A stretch of 64,000 nt of DNA from Lentibacillus sediminis (GTDB lineage Bacteria; Bacillota; Bacilli; Bacillales; Amphibacillaceae). The notes under the pieces are model-generated. The model did no database searches, was not told the DNA's origin, and saw only the letters and a list, made by a program, of their open reading frames with translations. Shown here one piece after another: positions 8,220 through 17,744 of the stretch (positions within the stretch are counted from its first letter, which is position 1; each line of letters begins with the position of its first letter). The DNA lies in assembly GCF_002763455.1 (NCBI RefSeq), contig NZ_NIXK01000001.1:310001-374000 (forward strand). The letters run 5' to 3'. A program made the position numbers and the translations under genes.

Positions 8220-11200
8220 ATGAATCAGCATAAACCAGCAACATTTTCTCTTGAGGCAGGAGATCTGCGGTTCGAATTTCTCTACAGCGGAGATATTTAT
8301 GCCATTACCCATAAAAACACAATGATTAATCAGTTACTGGCCAATCCGGTGGACGGGTCACTGAACAATATTTATTTACGCGTCCATGACGGTACTCGCA
8401 TTAAAGCAGTTCCGTTGCTCGGCGTTAAGTCCGACAGCCGTATCAGTAAAACGGACTCTCAAGTCGTGTGGCAAGGAAATGCAGAAGGCGTGGCATATCA
8501 GGTAACATTCCGATTGTCTGATAAAGGTATTTGGTTCTGGGATGTTCAGCTGAATGGACAGGGCCAGGAAGTAGATTTAATTTACACACAGGATCTCGGG
8601 CTTGCCGACAAAGGCGCTGTTCGCGCAAATGAAGCCTATATGTCGCAGTATATGGATCATTCTATTTTTGAGGATGATGAACACGGATATACCGTTTGCA
8701 CCAGGCAAAATCAGCCGCAGGAGGCAGGGTTTCCTTATCTGCAGCAAGGCTCGCTTGGCCGTTCCGTCGGCTACTCCACAGACGGTTTTCAGTTTTTCGG
8801 TTTGTCCTATAAAACGGATCATGTACCACAGGCACTGGAGCAGTCAAGTTTGGCCAATGAGGTGTATCAGTACGAGTTCGCTTTTACTGCGTTGCAATCG
8901 GAAAAAATCCGGTTAAACGGCCCACAGCAATTTGTTTTTTATGGCCAGTTTCAGGCAAACCATTCTGATGCCGTGACGGAATTGGAGTATCAGCCGGAAA
9001 GAGAAGCGGCGTGGGAGCAGGTCTCCCAGCAGGAATTCTCTCATCTGGTTCCACTCCCTGGGGTTAAGCGTGCTCCACAATTCGGGGCTCCACTTTCGGG
9101 CGAAGATTTGAGCGAGGAAGACATCTTTGGTTATTTTCCGCATCGACGTTTGGAAGAACGCCAGCAGAAGCAGTTGCTTTCCTTTTTCACCGATACCTAT
9201 GAACATGTTGTTTTGAAGAAGAAAGAGGAACTGGTAGAGCGTCCGCATGGGCATATTTTAATGAGCGGCAATAATCATCGGGTAAAAAAAGATACCGTAA
9301 CAAGCAATGTCTATATGTATGGCGTGTTCAATTCTCAGATAGCTATCGGCAATACCAATATGAATAAAATGCTCAGCAATACGAGAAATCCGTTAAATGT
9401 TATGAAAACATCGGGGCAGCGGATTTACATTGAAATCGATGGATGCTTCCGTATATTGACAATGCCATCCATGTTTGAAATTGGTTTCAATTATGCTCGC
9501 TGGTTCTACAAGCTGGACGGCGACGTCATCGTGGTGACCAATTTTACAACCGTGGATTCAGCAGATATTCAACTGGAGGTTGCCTCCGAAAAAGGGGAGG
9601 CGTATCGGTACCTCATTAGCAATCAGGTGACAATGAATAACAATGAATACGAAGTGCCATTTGACTATGAGAGCACGCGGAATGGGGTTGTTTTTTCTGC
9701 CGGAGCAGGAGCAGAAAGTGTCGCGACCTATCCAGAGCTCCATTACAGGCTCGAGGTAAAAGACGTTAGTATGCAAGTGAAAGATGGATCTTATTTAACA
9801 GAGGGCACAGAAGCAGATGATCCATCCCTGATCGTCCTGGAAATAGCCCCAACTGCAGAATGGACGTTAAACATTCGCGGTTCACTAGACGAGAAAACTG
9901 GATCCATAGAGCAAAAATATGCCAGCGAAGAGATCGCACGCTACCGGGAGTACTACAAGGAAATTATGCGCGGCTTCCATTTGAATAAAACTGGCAGTGA
10001 TGCGGAATTGGACAAAGTTAATGCTATCGCCTGGTGGTACACCCACAATATGCTTGTTCACTTTTCTGTGCCACACGGACTGGAGCAGTACGGCGGCGCA
10101 GCCTGGGGCACAAGGGATGTGAGTCAGGGGCCATTCGAGTATTTCTTGGCAACCCAGCATGATGAAACGGTTCAGGAAATTATTAAGACGATATACTCTC
10201 ATCAGTATGAAGACACCGGTGACTGGCCGCAATGGTTTATGTTTGATAAATACACCCATATTCAGCAAACCGACAGCCATGGGGATATCATCGTCTGGCC
10301 GTTGAAAGTGATCGGTGAGTATATCGAGATGACCGGGGACACCACTATCCTTCAAGAACAGGTTCCCTATATGGACAGGCAGCATTTTACGTTTACGGAA
10401 ACGACCGAATCAATTTTTGCCCATGTAAAAAAACAGATTTCCTATATCAAAGCGCACTTTTTACACGATACCTTTTTATCTGCCTATGATGATGGAGACT
10501 GGGATGATACCCTGCAGCCGGCCAATGCCAATTTAAAAAAATATATGGCTTCAAGCTGGACAGTGGCCCTCACCTATCAGTCTGTGAGCAAATTGGCGAA
10601 GGTACTCCAGGGGGTCGATGAACAGGAGGCGGCTGCACTAAGTGAGTTAGCGGAGGGTATCCAGAGAGATTACAGAAAATATATCCTGCAGACAGAGGTA
10701 ATTCCAGGATTTGTCTACATGGAACAACCGGAAAAGGCAGAGTTTATGCTGCATCCTTCTGACAGCAGGACAGGGATTGATTACCGGCTATTGCCGATGC
10801 AAGAAAGCATCATCAGTGAGCTATTTACACCAGAGCAGGCAGCGGAACACTACCAGCTGATCAAGAAACATCTATTCTTTCCCGACGGGGTTCGCCTGAT
10901 GAACCGCCCGGCCAATTATGCGGGCGGGGTAAGCACTCATTTCAAACGAGCTGAACAGTCGGCTAATTTCGGCAGGGAAATCGGTCTGCAGTATGTACAC
11001 GCCCATATTCGATTTGTGGAAGCAATGGCCAAGCTGGGGAAGACCGGTGAGGTATGGAATGGTCTTTCCGTCATCAATCCGATTGACATCCAGCGGGCAG
11101 TACCAAATGCGGAACTCCGGCAGAGCAATACGTATTTCAGCAGTTCGGATGGCAAATTTGCTACGCGTTATGATGCCAAGGAGAATTTTGAAAAGCTTCG

Positions 11201-11558
11201 TGATGGTTCTATCCCGGTAAAGGGCGGATGGCGCATTTATTCCAGCGGGCCGGGGATTTATATGAACCAGCTGATTACCAATACACTTGGTATCCGGCGG
11301 GAACAGGGCGACCTGGTGCTTGATCCTGTGCTGCCAATGGAATTGGACGGATTAAGATTGGATTATCAATTCGCTGGACTGCCGGTCACCTTTGTTTACC
11401 ATTTACAGGCAGAAAAACGGCAGGTAAAGGTAAACGGAGAGACGGTATTTGCTTTGGAAACTGCAAATCCTTATAGGCAGGGAGGTTTCCGGGTGAAAGG
11501 CAGTGAGTTGGAGAGGCGCTTAACAACAGAGGGGAATACAGTGGAGATTTATCTTTAA
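8220..11558 (+). CDS. GH94 phosphorylase, probable 1,2-beta-oligoglucan phosphorylase
   Basis: Very large (1112 aa) glycoside phosphorylase of the GH94 type. Such enzymes cleave beta-glucosidic bonds with phosphate to give a sugar 1-phosphate. N-terminal beta-sandwich-like sequence carries YTQDLGLADKGAVRANE. The alpha-barrel contains GGAAWGTRDVSQGPFEYF and DDGDWDDTLQP; the Asp after Trp, about residue 762, is the likely general acid. Length and these motifs recall the sophorooligosaccharide phosphorylases of Listeria and Lachnoclostridium, which in Listeria innocua sit with a GH3 beta-glucosidase and an ABC importer. Here such genes occur 15-20 kb downstream under the same operator. No signal peptide is visible. 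Specificity within GH94 is inferred. Confidence 0.75.
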   Translation: MNQHKPATFSLEAGDLRFEFLYSGDIYAITHKNTMINQLLANPVDGSLNNIYLRVHDGTRIKAVPLLGVKSDSRISKTDSQVVWQGNAEGVAYQVTFRLSDKGIWFWDVQLNGQGQEVDLIYTQDLGLADKGAVRANEAYMSQYMDHSIFEDDEHGYTVCTRQNQPQEAGFPYLQQGSLGRSVGYSTDGFQFFGLSYKTDHVPQALEQSSLANEVYQYEFAFTALQSEKIRLNGPQQFVFYGQFQANHSDAVTELEYQPEREAAWEQVSQQEFSHLVPLPGVKRAPQFGAPLSGEDLSEEDIFGYFPHRRLEERQQKQLLSFFTDTYEHVVLKKKEELVERPHGHILMSGNNHRVKKDTVTSNVYMYGVFNSQIAIGNTNMNKMLSNTRNPLNVMKTSGQRIYIEIDGCFRILTMPSMFEIGFNYARWFYKLDGDVIVVTNFTTVDSADIQLEVASEKGEAYRYLISNQVTMNNNEYEVPFDYESTRNGVVFSAGAGAESVATYPELHYRLEVKDVSMQVKDGSYLTEGTEADDPSLIVLEIAPTAEWTLNIRGSLDEKTGSIEQKYASEEIARYREYYKEIMRGFHLNKTGSDAELDKVNAIAWWYTHNMLVHFSVPHGLEQYGGAAWGTRDVSQGPFEYFLATQHDETVQEIIKTIYSHQYEDTGDWPQWFMFDKYTHIQQTDSHGDIIVWPLKVIGEYIEMTGDTTILQEQVPYMDRQHFTFTETTESIFAHVKKQISYIKAHFLHDTFLSAYDDGDWDDTLQPANANLKKYMASSWTVALTYQSVSKLAKVLQGVDEQEAAALSELAEGIQRDYRKYILQTEVIPGFVYMEQPEKAEFMLHPSDSRTGIDYRLLPMQESIISELFTPEQAAEHYQLIKKHLFFPDGVRLMNRPANYAGGVSTHFKRAEQSANFGREIGLQYVHAHIRFVEAMAKLGKTGEVWNGLSVINPIDIQRAVPNAELRQSNTYFSSSDGKFATRYDAKENFEKLRDGSIPVKGGWRIYSSGPGIYMNQLITNTLGIRREQGDLVLDPVLPMELDGLRLDYQFAGLPVTFVYHLQAEKRQVKVNGETVFALETANPYRQGGFRVKGSELERRLTTEGNTVEIYL

Positions 11559-11600
11559 TATACGTATAATCCATTCACACAATGGGGGAGGAAGCAGGAA

Positions 11601-13946
11601 ATGATTGAGGTGAAGAATGAAGCAATTCGCATCAATGGCGAAGAAACATTATTGTTTGGGGCAGAGCTGCACTATTTTCGTGTGCCGGCATCAGAGTGGA
11701 AAAACCGTATCCATCAGGTGAAAGAAGCAGGCATTAATATGATCAGCACTTATGTACCATGGACCTATCATGAATATCAGGAGGGGCAGATAGACTTAAC
11801 CGGAGAGACAAGGGGCGAGCGTGATCTTCAGACATTCCTCGAGCTTGTAAGCGAGGCTGGTCTGTATTGCCTGGTGCGGCCGGGCCCCTATGTGATGGCT
11901 GAAGTTATCGATCACGGGGTGCCGCCCTGGTTTTTGGAGAACTATCCAGAAGCTATGGCCAGGACAAAGCAGGGAGAAGCACATCCTGCAAGAGTAGTGA
12001 GTTACTTGCATCCAGTTTTCCTCGAGAAAGCTGCCAATTGGTATCATCATGTCTGTAAAATTATTGCGCCACATCAAATCCAGCATGGCGGGCCGGTTAT
12101 TTTGTTTCAGCTGGATAATGAAGTAGGCATGTTCCATTGGGTGACCAATCAAGGGGACTACAACAAGGTGACGATGGACTTGTTCGAGGACTATCTGGAT
12201 GGTCGCGGGGAATTCGCTGCAGGCAACGGGGTTACAGGAAGTGAGGCAGAGCAGCTGTTGCAAGCAGAAAGCGCTCCGAACACAGTATTGCAGCAATCGT
12301 ACCGCAATTTCATGCGCCAGCATTACCGGGGGTATATCGAGCACCTCAAGAGCCTTGCCCTGGAAGAGGGTATCAAGGTCCCGTTTGTGGTAAACATTCA
12401 TGGTTTTCATACAGTGGACCTGCTAAAAAGGGGAACCATGTATCCGATCGGGATCTCACAATTAGCCGAAGCAGCCAAGATAGATGATGTGATTATGGCA
12501 GGCGATTACTATATTGGTAATATCGAGTATGATAACTTCATTGATATTGTTGTAGCTAATGCATTTACCAAAGCAATTCAATGGAAGGAGCAGCCGCTTT
12601 TTTCCGCTGAGTTTCAGGGTGGCACCATTCCGGATAAGCCGAGACTGCAGCCGACAACATTTGATCTGACAACAAGACTATGTCTGGCAAATGGCATGAA
12701 TGCCGCGAACTACTATATGTTTGTTGGTGGTGAAAACATGGAAAATATCGGCCTCCTCGGCAGAAGGCATGAATGGCAAGCGCCATTAACAGCAGAGGGG
12801 AAAAAGCGGCCGCATTTCCAAGTGATTCAGCATCTGGGGCGTATGCTGCAGGTTTATCAAAAACCGCTCCTGCAGACGAAACAGCAGACAGATACCCATT
12901 TGGCTTTTTACCCGGATTATTACCGGACGGAGTTCAAAGAGAAGAACGATTCAGGAATGATCGATGAGTTGGAATTAGAGAGGGACCGCAATCTCTATAA
13001 TGGATTTGCCAGAGGGCTGAGACTGAACAATATAATATTTGATGGGCTGAATCTGATGGAAGATGGCGGGATAGATCCTGCAGAAGTCCCGACTCTCTGG
13101 GTGTTTGCTGCAAAATGGATGGATGAACCAATCCAGCAGAAACTAGCCGATTACTTGCATGCAGGTGGAAAGCTGGTGCTGTTTCCCGTTATTCCAACGA
13201 AGAACATGAATGGAGACCCGTGTACGATTCTGAAAGATTGCATCGATGTAGAGATTAGGGAGACGAAGCGAGAAACAGGGTTTGTGCGTGTTGAAGATGT
13301 CGATAGTGTGAAAGTGAGCGGCATGGAAATGTATGACACGCAAGAAGGGGCGTTTGGCTGGCCGGAAACTGCTGAGGAAGCTGTAATTGGATTTGAAAAA
13401 CAAATCGGTCGTGGAAAGCTGGTCATGTATGGTGCCAGCATGGAGGATGACTATCAATACAAACGGCAAATTTACCGCAGCCTGGCAGAAAGAATTGGAG
13501 TAAAAAGCCGATTTGCTCTGGAGGATGAACTGGATATATCCATGCGGTCATCCACGGATGGCGGGGAATTCATTTTCCTGCACAACTTTGATGAATATAA
13601 AAAAGCGACTACCATTCATATTGATGGCAATCCTCTTTTGGATGGGAGGGAGCTTACCGTTTCAGCAAAAAGCGGGCTTATGCTGCCACTGGAAGTGAAC
13701 ATTACTGATGAACTAACGGTGCAGTACGGAACCGGGGAGATTTTCCAGGTTGAAGAAACGGACGAGGAATTGACCTTATCGGTGAAAATGGTGCAAAAAG
13801 AAGAAGTGTTTGTGTTTCGATCATCCATATGGGTGCCGGTTGACAATACAAGCGTCCGAGTGGCAAAGCTGCCGGAAAATGGAGCTTTTCAAGTGGAAAT
13901 TGCTTGTGCCGATGATGTGGAAATGGTCAATTTCAAAAGGAAATAA
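11601..13946 (+). CDS. GH35 beta-galactosidase
   Basis: Family 35 glycoside hydrolase of 781 aa, expected to remove terminal beta-galactose from oligosaccharides. The TIM barrel opens with GAELHYFRVPASEW and the YVPWTYHE motif. The acid/base glutamate is about Glu174 in FQLDNEVGM and the nucleophile about Glu337 in FSAEFQGG. The second half contains accessory beta-rich domains. No signal peptide is present. The gene lies 42 bases after the phosphorylase, with a GGGGGAGG ribosome site, so the two probably form one transcript. Its base composition matches the phosphorylase and is richer in GC than the sulfatase genes that follow. Confidence 0.88.
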   Translation: MIEVKNEAIRINGEETLLFGAELHYFRVPASEWKNRIHQVKEAGINMISTYVPWTYHEYQEGQIDLTGETRGERDLQTFLELVSEAGLYCLVRPGPYVMAEVIDHGVPPWFLENYPEAMARTKQGEAHPARVVSYLHPVFLEKAANWYHHVCKIIAPHQIQHGGPVILFQLDNEVGMFHWVTNQGDYNKVTMDLFEDYLDGRGEFAAGNGVTGSEAEQLLQAESAPNTVLQQSYRNFMRQHYRGYIEHLKSLALEEGIKVPFVVNIHGFHTVDLLKRGTMYPIGISQLAEAAKIDDVIMAGDYYIGNIEYDNFIDIVVANAFTKAIQWKEQPLFSAEFQGGTIPDKPRLQPTTFDLTTRLCLANGMNAANYYMFVGGENMENIGLLGRRHEWQAPLTAEGKKRPHFQVIQHLGRMLQVYQKPLLQTKQQTDTHLAFYPDYYRTEFKEKNDSGMIDELELERDRNLYNGFARGLRLNNIIFDGLNLMEDGGIDPAEVPTLWVFAAKWMDEPIQQKLADYLHAGGKLVLFPVIPTKNMNGDPCTILKDCIDVEIRETKRETGFVRVEDVDSVKVSGMEMYDTQEGAFGWPETAEEAVIGFEKQIGRGKLVMYGASMEDDYQYKRQIYRSLAERIGVKSRFALEDELDISMRSSTDGGEFIFLHNFDEYKKATTIHIDGNPLLDGRELTVSAKSGLMLPLEVNITDELTVQYGTGEIFQVEETDEELTLSVKMVQKEEVFVFRSSIWVPVDNTSVRVAKLPENGAFQVEIACADDVEMVNFKRK

Positions 13947-13997
13947 ATATGGGATTCTCGGTTTCATGTAATTTTCAACTCACATAGGAGGGAAAAC

Positions 13998-15386
13998 ATG
14001 TCTGCTAAACAACCAAATATTTTATTCATCATGAGTGACGATCATGCAGCACAGGCGATAAGCTCCTATAATAAAGAGCTTGTTGATACACCACATATTG
14101 ATCGAATTGCCGACGAAGGGATGCGGTTCGACAATGTTTATTGTACCAATTCACTGTGTGCTCCAAGCAGAGCCTCGATTCTAACAGGAAACTACAGTCA
14201 TGAAAACGGCGTGCGCGGTTTATCGGAACATTTCGATGGAAGGCAGCAGACGTTTCCGAAGTTATTACAGGAAAGCGGATATGAAACCGCTATCGTTGGA
14301 AAATGGCATCTTGGTCATGGTGGAAATAGTGATCCAACAGGCTTCGATTATTGGAATGTCTTCCCTGATCAAGGCGATTATCATAATCCATTAATGATGG
14401 AAATGGGAGAAGAAAAACAGGTGGAAGGATATGCGACGGATAGAATCACAGATTTATCAATTGATTGGTTAAACAACCGAAATAATGAAAAGCCCTTCAT
14501 GATGATGGTTCACCACAAAGCTCCTCATCGTCCCTGGGAGCCACCTGAAAAATATAAGACATTATTTGAGGATAAAAAATTCAAAGTTCCTGCTACTTTT
14601 AATGATAATTACGGCGATCGCGCAAATGCAGCAAAGATTGCAGATATGCGAATTGAAGACTTGAAAGAGGAAGATGTCAAGGGGGTTCCTCCAGCAGGAC
14701 TCTCCAAGCAGGAGATGAAAGAATGGAAGTTTCAGCGTTATATAAAAGATTATTTACGATGTGTTGTTTCGATTGATGATAACGTCGGACGGCTACTTGA
14801 TTATTTAGATGAAAACCAGCTAGCTGAGGACACGATCGTGATTTATACATCGGATCAGGGGTTTTTCCTCGGGGAACATGGCTGGTATGATAAACGGTTT
14901 ATGTATGAAGAGTCACTAAAGATGCCATTTGTTATGCGCTATCCGCACGAGATTAAGCCGGGGAGCGTATCCACAGATATGATTATTAATAATGATTTTG
15001 CTCCAACCTTTTTGGATTATTGCGGTGTACAGGCTATGGAAAAAATGCAAGGAGAAAGTTTTCGGGCAATCGCGAAAGGCAAGACGCCTGATAATTGGCG
15101 TGACGCGGTTTATTACCGATACTGGGAGCATTTAACCATTCATAATGTAACGGCACATTATGGCGTACGTACCGACAGATACAAGTTAATCTACTATTAT
15201 GGGGATCCATTAGATGTAATAGGCGCAGTACCAAGACCGATGGAACCAGAGTGGGAGCTATTTGATATAGAAAAAGACCCGCTTGAATTAAAAAATGAAT
15301 ACAACAATCCTGCTTACACAGAAGTGGTGGATGAACTAAAGGAGAAACTAGCGCAGTTAAGAGAACAATATAATGAAACCGTTTAG
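13998..15386 (+). CDS. Sulfatase (S1 family), cytoplasmic
   Basis: Formylglycine-dependent sulfatase of 462 aa. Metal-binding Asp residues are in MSDDH (about residues 12-16), the modified cysteine is Cys54 in CAPSRAS, and GKWHLG and the C-terminal SDQGFFLGEHGWYDKR follow in family order. It also has the HHKAPHRPWEPP segment seen in several glycan 6-O-sulfatase-like enzymes, but the substrate cannot be assigned. There is no signal peptide. It is followed after 20 bases by the formylglycine-generating enzyme that would activate it. The gene starts 51 bases after GH35 with AGGAGGG before the ATG and is AT-richer than GH35. Confidence 0.92.
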   Translation: MSAKQPNILFIMSDDHAAQAISSYNKELVDTPHIDRIADEGMRFDNVYCTNSLCAPSRASILTGNYSHENGVRGLSEHFDGRQQTFPKLLQESGYETAIVGKWHLGHGGNSDPTGFDYWNVFPDQGDYHNPLMMEMGEEKQVEGYATDRITDLSIDWLNNRNNEKPFMMMVHHKAPHRPWEPPEKYKTLFEDKKFKVPATFNDNYGDRANAAKIADMRIEDLKEEDVKGVPPAGLSKQEMKEWKFQRYIKDYLRCVVSIDDNVGRLLDYLDENQLAEDTIVIYTSDQGFFLGEHGWYDKRFMYEESLKMPFVMRYPHEIKPGSVSTDMIINNDFAPTFLDYCGVQAMEKMQGESFRAIAKGKTPDNWRDAVYYRYWEHLTIHNVTAHYGVRTDRYKLIYYYGDPLDVIGAVPRPMEPEWELFDIEKDPLELKNEYNNPAYTEVVDELKEKLAQLREQYNETV

Positions 15387-15406
15387 CAATACGGGGGGGT
15401 AATCCT

Positions 15407-16378
15407 ATGACAAACCAAACTACTGTTAATTGTTGTGCTGCATCGAGAAAACACACTAGTGTCACGGATAAATTAAAGCCGAATAGTAATCAAAAAATAG
15501 TCCCTCCCCTCAAGCAAAGGGAACAGGAAGAAATGGTCTGCATTGAAGGTGGAAAGTTTTTAATGGGAACCACAGAAAAAGAAGGCTTTCCTGAGGATGG
15601 TGAAGGGCCAATAAGAAACATTAAGGTAAACCCTTTTTACATGGATACTCACACGGTAACCAACAAAGCATTTCAACGTTTTATCGATGACACAGGCTAC
15701 CTGACAGAAGCCGAGCAGTACGGATGGTCATTTGTATTCTATCAATTAATCAGTGCCGAAACTGCAAATAAAGTGAAACAAAGCGTTTCCCAAACGCGCT
15801 GGTGGTGGGTGGTGGAAGGTGCTAATTGGCGAAATCCAGAGGGCCCTGACTCAGACCTTGAAGGCAGATTGGATCACCCTGTTATTCACATTTCGTGGAA
15901 CGATGCAACTGCATACTGTAAGTGGGCTGGCAAGCGCCTGCCAACAGAAGCGGAATGGGAATTCGCAGCACGGGGTGGATTGGTTCAAAAAAGGTATCCA
16001 TGGGGAGACGAATTGACCCCCGATGGCGAGCATCAATGCAACATTTGGCAAGGAAGCTTTCCAAAAGAAAATACGATGGAAGATGGTTATTTAGGTACAG
16101 CACCCGCCAAGTCCTTTCCTCCTAATTCATTTGGTTTGTATAATGTTTCTGGAAATGTTTGGGAATGGTGTTCTGATTGGTTTGCCCCCAATATTCACAA
16201 ACGCGGCGGAAAAGACAATCCCAAAGGGGCGGATAATGGGACAAGCAAAGTGATGCGCGGGGGATCTTATTTATGCCATCATAGTTATTGCAATCGTTAT
16301 CGGGTTGCAGCAAGTTCCGCTAATACACCTGACAGTTCAACTGGAAATATTGGGTTTCGTTGTGTGAAGGATGCCTGA
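15407..16378 (+). CDS. Formylglycine-generating enzyme (sulfatase-modifying factor)
   Basis: Copper-dependent oxidase of 323 aa that converts the CxPSR cysteine of sulfatases to formylglycine. The FGE/SUMF1 fold is recognisable from CIEGGKFLMGT, the THTVTNKAF segment, KRLPTEAEWEFAARGG and GNVWEWCSDW. The two copper-ligand cysteines are Cys290 and Cys295 in GGSYLCHHSYCNRYR, so it should be a true FGE and not a lectin-like relative. It is probably co-transcribed with the sulfatase before it and could serve all three sulfatases in the window. No signal peptide is seen, consistent with cytoplasmic maturation. Confidence 0.93.
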   Translation: MTNQTTVNCCAASRKHTSVTDKLKPNSNQKIVPPLKQREQEEMVCIEGGKFLMGTTEKEGFPEDGEGPIRNIKVNPFYMDTHTVTNKAFQRFIDDTGYLTEAEQYGWSFVFYQLISAETANKVKQSVSQTRWWWVVEGANWRNPEGPDSDLEGRLDHPVIHISWNDATAYCKWAGKRLPTEAEWEFAARGGLVQKRYPWGDELTPDGEHQCNIWQGSFPKENTMEDGYLGTAPAKSFPPNSFGLYNVSGNVWEWCSDWFAPNIHKRGGKDNPKGADNGTSKVMRGGSYLCHHSYCNRYRVAASSANTPDSSTGNIGFRCVKDA

Positions 16379-16384
16379 AAAATG

Positions 16385-16425
16385 AAAGGATTTCTGCTAG
16401 GATGACGGCAGAAATCCTTTTTATT
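16385..16425 (+). terminator. Rho-independent terminator after the FGE gene
   Basis: A perfect 13-bp stem (16385-16397 with 16408-16420), 10-base loop and T-rich tail immediately after the FGE stop. It ends the phosphorylase-GH35-sulfatase-FGE unit and faces the convergent EEP gene. Confidence 0.85.
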
Positions 16426-16451
16426 AGCTGAGGCTAAATCACAATACTTTT

Positions 16452-17234
16452 TCACATACTGATAGTAGCTATCACTGGATAATGATCAGAAGGATAGCTA
16501 TTATTTATTTTATTTCGGTGAATTTCTACACCATGGATAGGAACATTGTTGTAGGTGAAAATATAATCTATTGGTTCCCCCACGCTACCCCCTTCAAAAT
16601 CATGGAATGTTTTACCTAAGGGAAATTGGGTGCTATCCAAAAAATCATACGTGTTTGTATAAAAGCTCGATTCCTTAAGCAGGCGGATTGCAGGGTTACT
16701 AGGTTTTGCATTCATATCCCCCATAAGAACCATAGGCATGTGTAATTGATTATCGCTTATTTGCATTTTTTTCTTAATAAGTGCCATACCTCTTTCTCTA
16801 GCTATCTGACTTATATGATCTAAGTGGGTATTGTAGAGGAAAAATTGTTTTTCGGGCTCATCTTTCCAACAAAAATGTACCCATGTGCAGATTCTTGGAT
16901 AATCCGCCCCCCAGTCTGTGCTACCCTTTGCTTCTGGAGTTTCTGATAACCAAAAGGTACCATGGTCCATTGCTTCAAGCTTTTGTTTATCGTAAAAAAC
17001 CGCACAATGTTCATCTTTATCTTGACCTAACCTTCCTTCTCCCACCCATGTAAATTCATCTAGTTTTTCTGCCAGTTCTTTTATCATGGAAGGAAGTCCT
17101 TCTTGTGTACCTATTATTAATGCTTCTGATTCCATTATTATTTTAGCAACATTTTCACACCTGTATTTCCAGGCGTTTTTATTGTCTTGGGCAATATCTA
17201 CTCGAAGATTAAAAGTCATTACTTTAAAATTCAT
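16452..17234 (-). CDS. Endonuclease/exonuclease/phosphatase (EEP) family hydrolase
   Basis: Metal-dependent phosphodiester/phosphomonoester hydrolase of 260 aa. Motifs: MTFNLRVD at the N-terminus, GTQEG (metal Glu, residues 43-47), NTHLDH and GDMNAKP in the middle, and SDHYPV at the C-terminus with the catalytic Asp-His. Relatives include nucleases, sphingomyelinases and inositol or sugar phosphodiesterases, so the substrate is open. In this context it may remove a phosphodiester substituent from a glycan or lipid, but that is speculation. No signal peptide is visible. It stands alone between two convergent or relic regions. Confidence 0.82.
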   Translation of the reverse strand: MNFKVMTFNLRVDIAQDNKNAWKYRCENVAKIIMESEALIIGTQEGLPSMIKELAEKLDEFTWVGEGRLGQDKDEHCAVFYDKQKLEAMDHGTFWLSETPEAKGSTDWGADYPRICTWVHFCWKDEPEKQFFLYNTHLDHISQIARERGMALIKKKMQISDNQLHMPMVLMGDMNAKPSNPAIRLLKESSFYTNTYDFLDSTQFPLGKTFHDFEGGSVGEPIDYIFTYNNVPIHGVEIHRNKINNSYPSDHYPVIATISM

Positions 17235-17744
17235 AAAATACCTCTTCTCATCAGAAACGACTTGCCGATTTAGAAATACTTATCCGACAATAGCATAATA
17301 CTTAATTGGAGTTATATTTTATTTATTCCACTACAATCCAATCTCTTTTAAAAACGGTCTTTATAGCACTGTATGTCCAGTAACGCTTGGATAGACAAGG
17401 TCCCATGCCAATTTTCAGGATAAAGTTCCTATAACAGTTCGTCAAATGGTGCCTGTGTATAATGAGTTCGCTTGTCAAGACACAAAAATAAATTATTTAA
17501 GATAAGGCCCCTTCTAAAATGTATAAATGTGTACCACCCACAACCCTAGTTTTTGTAGATGGTACTGTTCTTGTAACGAATGGGTAAGATTCAGCCTTTT
17601 AGGGACCCTATCCACACAACCAGTGTAATACTTCATCCATACGTTTAATCATAAATAACCCCCTACGAACAAAGTAGGTGGTCACTTATGTAATCACTCA
17701 TTTTTTGATATCTCCCGATCAACATATAGTAAAACATTGTTAAA
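17235..17744 (-). other. Intergenic DNA with possible gene relic
   Basis: No intact gene. Read on the minus strand, two stretches look formerly coding: about 35 open codons around 17515-17620 (containing VPKRLNLTHSLQEQ) and about 40 codons around 17340-17465 broken by one stop (containing APFDELL, stop, ELYPENWHG). They could be a decayed transposase or enzyme, but I cannot identify the family. The break matches the point where the transcript direction and gene set change. Confidence 0.3.
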
